Shown piece by piece: positions 25,023 to 31,539 of a DNA stretch of 52,692 nt; within the stretch, counting starts at the first letter, position 1; the number at the start of each line of letters is the position of its first letter. Below the pieces are notes generated by a model. The model ran no database searches. It saw only the letters and a program-made list of their open reading frames with translations, and had not been told where the DNA came from. The position numbers and the translations under genes were made by a program. The stretch is from Roseburia_C amylophila. GTDB lineage: Bacteria; Bacillota; Clostridia; Lachnospirales; Lachnospiraceae. The stretch lies in the NCBI RefSeq assembly GCF_025567465.1, contig NZ_JAOQKI010000017.1:1-52692 (forward strand). Direction: 5' to 3'.

Positions 25023-26318
25023 TTAGTCATTGCCCACCACTTTATCAAGAAGCCGAACTGATTTTCGTTTCGCATCTCTTGTGGAGTGAGCATAGACGTT
25101 CATTGTGGTACTGACATCTGAGTGTCCCAACAATTCCTGCACATCTTTTGGGGCAGCTCCATTTGCTAAAAGGTTGCTTGTATAGGTGTGACGTAACTGG
25201 TGGAAATGAAAGCCTTCAAATCCCTCTAATGTTTTTGCCACCTTTCTGCAAACAGTCCCCAAAGTAGTTGGAAGTTCCAAACAACCATCCGGTCTTAAAC
25301 AGACGAAAGAAATTTCTTTATAATCTGTCGGGACTTCCTCTGTTCTGTCTAAACAATAATATTCGTAGTACACTCTGTTTTTCTCTTTGACCTCTTTGTA
25401 GTAGTTCGTGTGATAAAGTTCTCCGTACTGCATTCGATTTTTTAACTGCTCTTTCCGGGCATTACGGAAAATCTCTACCAGTGTATCTCCAAAATCAACA
25501 ACCCTTACTTTTTTCCGCTTGGTTGGTCCGATGATATATTTGCGCTTTGAGCCATCATATCGGATGCTGCGTCTTATGGTAAGGCATTGTTCTTCCAGAT
25601 TTACGTCCTGCCATGCCAAACCGCAGGCTTCTCCAATACGAAGCCCGGCATAATAGGCTATCTGGATTGGAAGTATTGCGGCTGGGTTCTTTTTTTGCAG
25701 ATAAGCAAGCAATCTTTCATAATCTTCTCGTGAAATTGGTTGGACATTTCCGTCCATATCCTCATCGGAAAACAAATCCACTTCATCCGTCTGATACCGC
25801 AGTTTAATATACTGCATGGGATTGAACGTAATATACTGCTTTGGAAATACTGCAAAACGGAAGGACTGCTGCATGACTGCGGAAAAAGAATGGATATAAT
25901 CTTTGCTGTAACCCTTTCTCTCTTTTCCGTCGGGATGAACTCCCCCGAAGGAAAGCAAATCGAAGAAGGATTGCAAATGTTCAGAGGTTACATTTTTCAG
26001 TTTCCGTTCTGCCAATGGGTGTTTCTTGATATTTCGGATTGTTCCGAGGTAATTCTCCACCGTACCATTGCTGAGCGTACCTGTTTTTAATTCCTCCTCT
26101 GCCCACACATCCAAAAGCTGTCCGACTGTGAGATTTTCCGCTTTGGCAACAAATTTCTTTTTCTCATAATCATCCATTGCCTGACGGAGCAGCTTTTCAG
26201 TTTCACTTTTGCTTTCTGTTCCAACGCATTCTTTCTGAACAAGATTGCCGCTTGCGTCCTCTACATAGAAGCGGTAGTACCATTTCTTTCCTTTTTTTCT
26301 TACAGATCCTTTTGCCAT
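25023..26318 (-). CDS. int: Tn916-type site-specific integrase of element 1
   Basis: A 431-residue tyrosine recombinase. The N-terminal arm-binding domain begins MAKGSVRKKGKKWYYRFYVE, the SAM-like core-binding domain follows (about 60-165), and the catalytic domain has GLRIGEACGL, HQLRHTYTS, LGHSDVSTTMNVY with Arg, HxxR, His and Tyr in place. It integrates and excises the element. I place the start at this ATG because AAGGAG lies upstream; an in-frame ATG ten codons earlier is less likely. It sits at the left end of the element, with its stop only a few bases from the terminal repeats, as in Tn916-like elements. Confidence 0.94.
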   Translation of the reverse strand: MAKGSVRKKGKKWYYRFYVEDASGNLVQKECVGTESKSETEKLLRQAMDDYEKKKFVAKAENLTVGQLLDVWAEEELKTGTLSNGTVENYLGTIRNIKKHPLAERKLKNVTSEHLQSFFDLLSFGGVHPDGKERKGYSKDYIHSFSAVMQQSFRFAVFPKQYITFNPMQYIKLRYQTDEVDLFSDEDMDGNVQPISREDYERLLAYLQKKNPAAILPIQIAYYAGLRIGEACGLAWQDVNLEEQCLTIRRSIRYDGSKRKYIIGPTKRKKVRVVDFGDTLVEIFRNARKEQLKNRMQYGELYHTNYYKEVKEKNRVYYEYYCLDRTEEVPTDYKEISFVCLRPDGCLELPTTLGTVCRKVAKTLEGFEGFHFHQLRHTYTSNLLANGAAPKDVQELLGHSDVSTTMNVYAHSTRDAKRKSVRLLDKVVGND

Positions 26319-26404
26319 AATCGTATGTCTCCTTTCGATATTAGACAATCGGAACTGATGAAATGCTTCGTGCGTGTAAGTATATCATAACTCCGGTTGT
26401 CTTA

Positions 26405-27034
26405 CTATACCGATTCGGAATCTTCGTATAAGACTTCTGATAAAAGATTTGCAAGCCTTTGTTCTGCTGTTTTTGGTTTCTTGGAATAGAGCCTTACAAC
26501 GTCTGCCATCTCATTAAAAGCATTGATGGTGTGAGTGATTTCCCTTAAGAACATAATCTCATTATATTCATCATTCGATTCAAACCCTATTGTTTTGGCA
26601 ATATCCGTCTGACCAGCATTCCCCTTGAAGTTTTTGCAGGCGAACTGGAAGGAATCCAAAAACAGACCATATTGTTTTAACATCAGCAGTAATAAATCTT
26701 TTGAAAAAGCATCTTCTTCTTTGGTAAGGGCAAGCGGTAACTGTTCCAGAATATCTCCCATCGCATCACGAATCTGTAACTCTCTCTTATCCGTAATGTC
26801 GGTTTCATATTCATCTGTTTCCCCTTTGAGCCATTCCACAGATACATGGAGTGCTTCCGAAAGACCTTCCAGCACCATTTTTTTCGTATTGTCAATCGAA
26901 CCATTCTCATAACGCAGGATTGTAGAAGCGGTAACACCCATCTTTTCTGCGACATAAGGCTGTGTCAGATTCAATTCCAGACGGCGCTGTTTTACTCTGC
27001 TGCCTATCAGCTTGCGTAGTTCTTTATCTTTCAT
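26405..27034 (-). CDS. XRE-family repressor of element 1
   Basis: A 209-residue regulator: helix-turn-helix at residues 8-62 (RVKQRRLELNLTQPYVAEKM, then STILRYENG) and a helical C-terminal domain of about 130 residues. AGGAGG lies 8 bases before the ATG at 27034. It is divergent from the excisionase gene, and its own -35 box lies in a 13-bp palindrome TTGCAATATGCAA; a second such palindrome lies after the excisionase promoter. This indicates an autoregulated switch that keeps excision off. The operator assignment is inferred. Confidence 0.88.
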   Translation of the reverse strand: MKDKELRKLIGSRVKQRRLELNLTQPYVAEKMGVTASTILRYENGSIDNTKKMVLEGLSEALHVSVEWLKGETDEYETDITDKRELQIRDAMGDILEQLPLALTKEEDAFSKDLLLLMLKQYGLFLDSFQFACKNFKGNAGQTDIAKTIGFESNDEYNEIMFLREITHTINAFNEMADVVRLYSKKPKTAEQRLANLLSEVLYEDSESV

Positions 27035-27064
27035 GCTGACTGCCTCCTTTTTCGGTATGTATGA

Positions 27065-27100
27065 ATTATAGCATTGTTTTTCTGTAATTGCAATATGCAA
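27065..27100 (-). promoter_or_regulatory. Repressor promoter with operator O1
   Basis: On the minus strand TTGCAA (27088-27093), 17 bases, TATAAT (27065-27070): a near-consensus sigma-70 promoter. The -35 box is part of palindrome TTGCA-ATA-TGCAA (27088-27100), so repressor binding there would block its own promoter. Confidence 0.7.
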
Positions 27101-27131
27101 CTTAAAAATTATTTTTAATATTTCGTAACGC

Positions 27132-27188
27132 TTGACAAAAAGATATGAAAAGGATATACTTACATCACAAGAATTGCATAATGCAATT
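27132..27188 (+). promoter_or_regulatory. Excisionase promoter with operator O2
   Basis: TTGACA (27132-27137), exactly 17 bases, TATACT (27155-27160). Just downstream lies a perfect 17-bp palindrome AATTGCATAATGCAATT (27172-27188) whose core TTGCA-TAA-TGCAA matches O1. It overlaps the start of transcription and ends 18 bases before the excisionase ATG, so it can act as a roadblock operator. Confidence 0.75.
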
Positions 27189-27205
27189 TATAAGGAGGTG
27201 ATTAT

Positions 27206-27436
27206 ATGACGCAAAGAAAAATTGCATTATCCATCGAAGAAGCTGCTGACTATACGGGAATCGGCAGAAACACCTTAAGACAGCTTGTAGAATGGAAGAA
27301 ACTTCCAGTATTAAAGGTTGGTCGCAAAGTCCTGATTAAAACCGATATTCTGGAAATGTTTATGGAAGCGAATGAAGGTCGTGATTTGAGGGATAGAGGA
27401 AATGTAAAAGCCGTAACAAGAACTGCGGCAAATTAA
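27206..27436 (+). CDS. xis: Excisionase / MerR-like DNA-binding protein
   Basis: A 76-residue helix-turn-helix protein of the excisionase (Tn916 Xis-like, helix-turn-helix 17) family: LSIEEAADYTGIGRNTLRQL, then LPVLKVGRKVLIKTDILEMF. It bends DNA at the element ends and directs the integrase toward excision. AAGGAGG lies upstream. It is transcribed away from the repressor and integrase and is followed by the mobilization genes. Confidence 0.9.
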   Translation: MTQRKIALSIEEAADYTGIGRNTLRQLVEWKKLPVLKVGRKVLIKTDILEMFMEANEGRDLRDRGNVKAVTRTAAN

Positions 27437-27576
27437 AAAGGCGGCTTCCAAAGAAACCGCCAAAGGTTCTATCAGACCGAAGCCATGATATACCTACACG
27501 CAAGAAGATTATACCATGTGCTTCTTCTGATACGCAACCGAGAACTTATGTTTGTAAAAGAAAGGGGAATGTAATC

Positions 27577-27891
27577 ATGGCAAAATCAACAAAAAGTTAT
27601 GAAGAACGAATGCTTGAAATGGAAAAGAAGGAACAGGAAAGCCTTGAAAAAGCAAAACGATATGCAGCACAGAAGAAAGAACTTCTGAAACGAAAGAAAG
27701 CCGAAGAAAGTAAAAAACGAACCCATAGGCTCTGTCAGGTTGGCGGTGCGGTGGAATCCGTTCTCGGTGCGCCTATCGAGGAAGAGGACATCCCAAAGCT
27801 GATTGGTTTTCTGAAAAAGCAGGAAGCCAATGGGAAATTTTTTTCAAAGGCAATGCAGAAAGAAACACATACCGATATGGAGGAAGTGTAA
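27577..27891 (+). CDS. DUF3847-type mobilization accessory protein
   Basis: A 104-residue protein: a charged N-terminal coiled coil (YEERMLEMEKKEQESLEKAK) and a C-terminal domain with KRTHRLCQVGGAVESVLGAP. It resembles DUF3847. A paralogue (43003-43368, with ERSHRLIVKGAEFEKAF) precedes the other relaxase in this window, and here too it lies just before the relaxase gene and the candidate oriT. This suggests a MobC-like relaxosome protein that binds oriT; the role is inferred from the double association. Confidence 0.75.
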   Translation: MAKSTKSYEERMLEMEKKEQESLEKAKRYAAQKKELLKRKKAEESKKRTHRLCQVGGAVESVLGAPIEEEDIPKLIGFLKKQEANGKFFSKAMQKETHTDMEEV

Positions 27892-27937
27892 TGGCGGGGG
27901 GGGATGAGTTTTTCATTCCCTTCATTGCTTTTTCATG

Positions 27938-27970
27938 AAGGGCGCACTTATGGACAACCAGAGGTCGTCC
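27938..27970 (-). other. Candidate origin of transfer (oriT) of element 1
   Basis: On the minus strand an 8-bp hairpin GGACGACC-TCT-GGTTGTCC is followed directly by ATAAGTGCGCCCTT. A hairpin next to TAAGTGCGCCCT is the known form of nick regions of MobQ plasmids such as RSF1010/R1162 and pIP501-type plasmids. It lies 250 bases upstream of a MobQ-type relaxase. The surrounding 27.9-28.2 kb are clearly more GC-rich than the rest of the element. A second palindrome TTGCCACAAGTGGCAA lies close by (27978-27993 approximately). Confidence 0.7.
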
Positions 27971-28219
27971 CAATAAGTTTGCCACAAGTGGCAACCGGTC
28001 TTCGCTCACGCTTGCCGGGCTCGTTCCGTCGGCGGGGCTTTCAGCCAGACCTGCTCATGCCGCAGGAGGCACTCTTCGCCAGAGGGGCGCATTCCATGCA
28101 GGCTGCTATGCGCAGGGCACTCTTACGCAGAGGGCGTTCCGGCAATACTGCTTTTTCTAAAACTGAAAGCAATGTTGCCGGAAATCTATGCCGGATGTGC
28201 AGAAAGGGGGAATCCAGAC

Positions 28220-29941
28220 ATGGCGATTTTTCATTACACAATCAAAATAGTCGGACGAAGTAAAGGGAAATCTGTTATCTCCGCTTCCGCATATCTCAAT
28301 GGGGATGTGATGAAAAACGAGGAAACCGGGCGAATCAGTTATTACACTTCTAAAAAAGAAGTGGTCTACACCAGTCTGATGATGTGCGAAAACGCACCTC
28401 CTGAATGGCAGATAGTACCAGAAGAAAATATAAAACGCTTTCAAAAATCTGTCCGATACAAAAGGTCAGAAGATAAAGAAGCTGCTTTAGAAAAATTTAA
28501 AATCACATTTCAGAAACAACGGTTATGGAATGAGGTATTGAAGATTGAAAAAAGTGCAGATGCCCAACTTGGCAGGTCATTTGAATTTGCCCTCCCCAAA
28601 GAATGGAGCAGACAGGAACAGATTCAATATACAGCCGACTATATCAAAAAAACATTTGTGGATAAGGGAATGTGTGCTGATTGGAGTATCCACGACAAAG
28701 GGGATGGCAATCCTCATGTCCATCTGCTTCTGACAATGCGCCCTTTTAACCCGGATCATTCTTGGGGGAAGAAAGAAGTCAAAGATTGGGATTTTGTCAG
28801 AGATAAAAGCGGAAATATCGTGATTGATGAATCCCATCCGAACTGGTGGCAGGATAAGAAAAACCCTGACCGTCATGGAATCCGTATCCCTGTATTAGAT
28901 GAAAACGGAATCCAGAAGATTGGTGCAAGAAACCGCCTGCAATGGAAACGGGTACTGACCGATGCTACGGGATGGAACAATCCAAAAAACTGTGAACTGT
29001 GGCGGAGCGAGTGGGCAAAGGTGTGTAATGAACATCTGCCTTTGCATAATCAGGTCGATCACCGTTCTTACGAAAAGCAGGGAAAACTCCAGATTCCTAC
29101 CATCCATGAAGGTGCTGACGCAAGAAAGATTGAACAAAAGTTTCTTGCCGGGCAGGAAATAAAAGGTTCGTGGAAAGTAGCGGAAAATCAAATCATAAAA
29201 CAACAAAACACGTTATTGCAAAAGATACTGGACACCTTTGGGAAAGTATCAGGTGCATTATCATTATGGAAGGAGCGATTAAATGACATTAGAAGAAAGC
29301 CGGGAAATTATACCCTTAATGGAGTCCATGATTGGGCAAATCGAAGAACAGCAGACCTTAATGGCAGAAATGCTTCTGGAAATGCAGAACCGGGACACCC
29401 AACTCTCTCTTATGCAGGAACAGAATCAGAAATTGCAAAAATTAAACAGCGAGTTATCCGAGCTGCTCAACATTTTGCCAAATACCGAGGAACTACTTTC
29501 CAAGATGGAAGAACAGAAAACGAAGATAGAACTTTTGGAAAACGAAAATCAGCAATGGCAGATATTGGCACAGAAGCTGAACAGCGAAAACAGTTTATTA
29601 CTGAAACAGAACACCGAATTGCTGAACTGGAACAGCAGGTAGAGAAAGGACGTGATATAGATGAACGAATCCAGAGAATTAAAGAACGCCGAACAGTTGG
29701 AAGAACTTCTGCTCTTGACCGAGGAGATACAAGAAGAGTTGGAACAGAAAGACCAGCTTATCGTGGAACTGAAGACGCAGCTCAACGAATCTCTGACCTT
29801 GAACGAGAAATTAAACAAAGAGAACAGAGCCGGGAATATTCAAGCATTAAAGAACGACTTGAAGCTGGCAGACAGAGCATTGCGGAGCGAGAAAGAGAAG
29901 CTGCGAAGCGCAAACGTCACGATAGAGGAATGTCAAGATAA
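28220..29941 (+). CDS. mobL: MobQ-type relaxase (MobA/MobL family) of element 1
   Basis: A 573-residue relaxase that nicks oriT and is carried into the recipient on the DNA strand. The N-terminal relaxase domain (1-230) starts MAIFHYTIKIVGRSKGKSVI, has the catalytic Tyr region ASAYLNGD and the metal-binding His motif NPHVHLLLTMRPF near residue 163. The part after residue 355 is charged and helical. The start at MAIFHY has AAAGGGGG upstream. From 29283 on, the 3' third is overlapped in another frame by two coiled-coil genes with their own ribosome sites. No type IV secretion genes are present, so transfer needs a helper element. Confidence 0.93.
   Translation: MAIFHYTIKIVGRSKGKSVISASAYLNGDVMKNEETGRISYYTSKKEVVYTSLMMCENAPPEWQIVPEENIKRFQKSVRYKRSEDKEAALEKFKITFQKQRLWNEVLKIEKSADAQLGRSFEFALPKEWSRQEQIQYTADYIKKTFVDKGMCADWSIHDKGDGNPHVHLLLTMRPFNPDHSWGKKEVKDWDFVRDKSGNIVIDESHPNWWQDKKNPDRHGIRIPVLDENGIQKIGARNRLQWKRVLTDATGWNNPKNCELWRSEWAKVCNEHLPLHNQVDHRSYEKQGKLQIPTIHEGADARKIEQKFLAGQEIKGSWKVAENQIIKQQNTLLQKILDTFGKVSGALSLWKERLNDIRRKPGNYTLNGVHDWANRRTADLNGRNASGNAEPGHPTLSYAGTESEIAKIKQRVIRAAQHFAKYRGTTFQDGRTENEDRTFGKRKSAMADIGTEAEQRKQFITETEHRIAELEQQVEKGRDIDERIQRIKERRTVGRTSALDRGDTRRVGTERPAYRGTEDAAQRISDLEREIKQREQSREYSSIKERLEAGRQSIAEREREAAKRKRHDRGMSR
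29283..29642 (+). CDS. Coiled-coil protein encoded inside the relaxase gene
   Basis: A 119-residue protein in a frame shifted from the relaxase. It starts MTLEESREIIPLMESMIGQI, and is almost wholly a Leu/Glu/Gln-rich heptad coiled coil. The ribosome site GGAAGGAG lies 7 bases before the ATG and is better than most in the element, which argues for real expression. The following coiled-coil gene starts 18 bases after its stop in the same frame. Function unknown; helper of mobilization is a guess from position. Confidence 0.65.
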   Translation: MTLEESREIIPLMESMIGQIEEQQTLMAEMLLEMQNRDTQLSLMQEQNQKLQKLNSELSELLNILPNTEELLSKMEEQKTKIELLENENQQWQILAQKLNSENSLLLKQNTELLNWNSR

Positions 29942-30614
29942 AATACGATGCTTAACACAACAACGGGATTATGCCCGGACACATCAGAAAATCGTAGAGA
30001 TACCGGTAGAAAAGCCGGTACTCTATAAAAAATGCGAAGCCTGTGACCGGACAGCCTATCAGAATGCAAAAGCAAGATACGAAACACAAAAAGAGCAACT
30101 TGCAGGACAATATAAAGCAAAAACGGTAATGTTCCAAACAACCTTGTTCCTTCTTGCATGGTATTCGCTGACAACCACTCTTTTTCAGGCAGTACAGTCA
30201 GATGTGTTCCTTTCCGATTGCAAATCATTCTTCCATGATGCAGCATCATTCATACAAACTTTTATCGGTTGGACGATTGATGCCGGGCAATCTGTGGCAC
30301 AAATCAGCACAAAAATTCCAAATGAGATTATAGCCGGAATCATATATTGGTTATTGATGATATTGGTTGTTGGAATATGTGTGGCAGGGACAGGGATACT
30401 GGCAATACTGATAGAAATAAAGGTTATAGAATTATATAAGAAAAACTGTTGGGATGTTATTACCCTACTGATGATACTGACAAGTGCGGCTGTCATCATT
30501 TATTTTGGAGAAGTAATTAAAAAAGCATTATCAATAAATCTGTTGTTCTTTTGGTTAATTTTACAAGGAATATATCTTACAATTCGACGCTATATAAGTC
30601 AAGATACTGATTGA
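29661..30614 (+). CDS. Coiled-coil membrane protein overlapping the relaxase end
   Basis: A 317-residue protein whose first 93 codons overlap the relaxase gene in another frame. Residues 1-110 form a coiled coil (LEELLLLTEEIQEELEQKDQ and on). Then follows a Cys pair in KKCEACDRTAYQNAK (about 125-139), a hydrophobic helix (about 155-175), an outside loop of about 45 residues, and three further helices (about 228-310). It looks like a membrane protein with a long cytosolic coiled coil. Similar proteins accompany MobQ relaxases in other Firmicutes elements, as far as I recall. It may link the relaxosome to the membrane or a host coupling system; not proven. AGAAAGGA lies 11 bases upstream. Confidence 0.75.
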   Translation: MNESRELKNAEQLEELLLLTEEIQEELEQKDQLIVELKTQLNESLTLNEKLNKENRAGNIQALKNDLKLADRALRSEKEKLRSANVTIEECQDKIRCLTQQRDYARTHQKIVEIPVEKPVLYKKCEACDRTAYQNAKARYETQKEQLAGQYKAKTVMFQTTLFLLAWYSLTTTLFQAVQSDVFLSDCKSFFHDAASFIQTFIGWTIDAGQSVAQISTKIPNEIIAGIIYWLLMILVVGICVAGTGILAILIEIKVIELYKKNCWDVITLLMILTSAAVIIYFGEVIKKALSINLLFFWLILQGIYLTIRRYISQDTD

Positions 30615-30639
30615 CTAGATACAAAATATTTGATAAAAT
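30611..30639 (+). promoter_or_regulatory. Promoter of the bacteriocin gene
   Basis: TTGACT (30611-30616), exactly 17 bases, TAAAAT (30634-30639). The bacteriocin ATG follows 38 bases downstream. The -35 box overlaps the stop codon of the preceding gene. Confidence 0.65.
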
Positions 30640-30677
30640 ATAAATAGAAATACAGCAGATCAAAGGATGTAAAACTT

Positions 30678-31022
30678 ATGAGAGCAAAGAAAGTGATTGT
30701 AGGGGTAGCTATTAGTGCAATGTTAATTTCTTCATCAATTCCAGTAATGGCATTTTCTGTTACAAACGGGAATAAGACATTTGATAAAAAGTGGGAATTG
30801 AGCACTACATCTGATGGCGGAAAAGGTGTTTTGACTTATGGTTATAATACTCTTGCTATTAATGAAGATTATGCACACGCATATCATTCAACTAAAGATC
30901 ATTACGCATATGTCAAGAATGGAAATGGTTCTTTTTCGGGTTCAAATGTTGGTAAAGGTAATTGGTCTAAAATTGAGGTTGCTCATAAAGGAAATAGTAT
31001 TACCTACGGTAATAGCTACTAA
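30678..31022 (+). CDS. Lactococcin 972-like bacteriocin precursor
   Basis: A 114-residue secreted precursor. Residues 1-25 are a Sec signal peptide (basic start MRAKK, hydrophobic core, cleavage after VMA). The mature part of about 89 residues has the lactococcin 972 pattern: a Gly-rich start (TSDGGKGVLTYGYN), a central Tyr/His segment (YAHAYHSTKDHYAYVKNGNG) and GKGNWSKIEVAHKGN. Lactococcin 972 binds lipid II and blocks septum formation. The two genes at 31540 and 33477 are the family's usual membrane protein and ATPase, which supports the call. AAAGGATG precedes the ATG. A strong terminator follows. Confidence 0.85.
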   Translation: MRAKKVIVGVAISAMLISSSIPVMAFSVTNGNKTFDKKWELSTTSDGGKGVLTYGYNTLAINEDYAHAYHSTKDHYAYVKNGNGSFSGSNVGKGNWSKIEVAHKGNSITYGNSY

Positions 31023-31044
31023 ACAAAGGTTCGGGATAATGGCT

Positions 31045-31074
31045 GAGTGGTTGGAATTCCAACCACTCTTTTTT
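31045..31074 (+). terminator. Terminator between bacteriocin and downstream genes
   Basis: A perfect 24-base palindrome (GAGTGGTTGGAA and its complement) followed by six T. It lies 23 bases after the bacteriocin stop and 15 bases before the next start. Partial read-through would give much bacteriocin mRNA and less of the transporter genes. Confidence 0.85.
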
Positions 31075-31089
31075 GTGGAGTGTATATAA

Positions 31090-31539
31090 ATGAAGAAAAA
31101 AATAAAATATATAGGAATTGTTTTGGTTATTTTGTTCTGTTGCTATAATTTATTTTGGTACTTCGGGAGTTATAAACCATATAACGAATTTCAGAAAGAC
31201 TTCCCTGAAATAGAAGAATCTGGAGTAAAAATTTACACAGATAAAGATGGATTCCAGTATAGTGTGTCTGTCCCTGATTATTTGCTTTGGAATGGAAATC
31301 TTGCGATAGCTGAGTCAGATGTTCGATATGCACTAATTATTTGGATAAAACCATTTCACCAAGGAATAAGTCAAGGCGTGCTATTTAATGACTATAAGGA
31401 TTTGAATACTCAAATTATGTTGTCAAGTAGCAAAAAAGCTGAAGATCAAGAAGATCAATGGATTGTTGATGAAAATAGCACAATATTGACTACGATATTT
31501 GAAAAAGCAAATAAAGTATGGAATCTGGGGTTGAAATAA
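31090..31539 (+). CDS. Single-pass membrane protein of the bacteriocin cluster, unknown
   Basis: A 149-residue protein with an N-terminal transmembrane helix (about residues 5-27, IKYIGIVLVILFCCYNLFWY) and an extracellular domain of about 120 residues (KDFPEIEESGVKIYTDKDGF, WNGNLAIAESDVRYALIIWI). No Cys lipobox in a proper place and no family I can name. It lies between the bacteriocin gene and the DUF1430-type gene, whose ATG follows its stop directly, so it is part of the operon. It could be the immunity protein or a secretion accessory. It is not a usual member of lactococcin 972 clusters as I know them. Confidence 0.7.
   Translation: MKKKIKYIGIVLVILFCCYNLFWYFGSYKPYNEFQKDFPEIEESGVKIYTDKDGFQYSVSVPDYLLWNGNLAIAESDVRYALIIWIKPFHQGISQGVLFNDYKDLNTQIMLSSSKKAEDQEDQWIVDENSTILTTIFEKANKVWNLGLK

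Noticed and set aside
27904..28263. Plus-strand 119-codon frame in the GC-rich stretch before the relaxase
   Set aside because: It crosses the candidate oriT and the relaxase ribosome site, and has no known similarity; better explained by non-coding transfer DNA.
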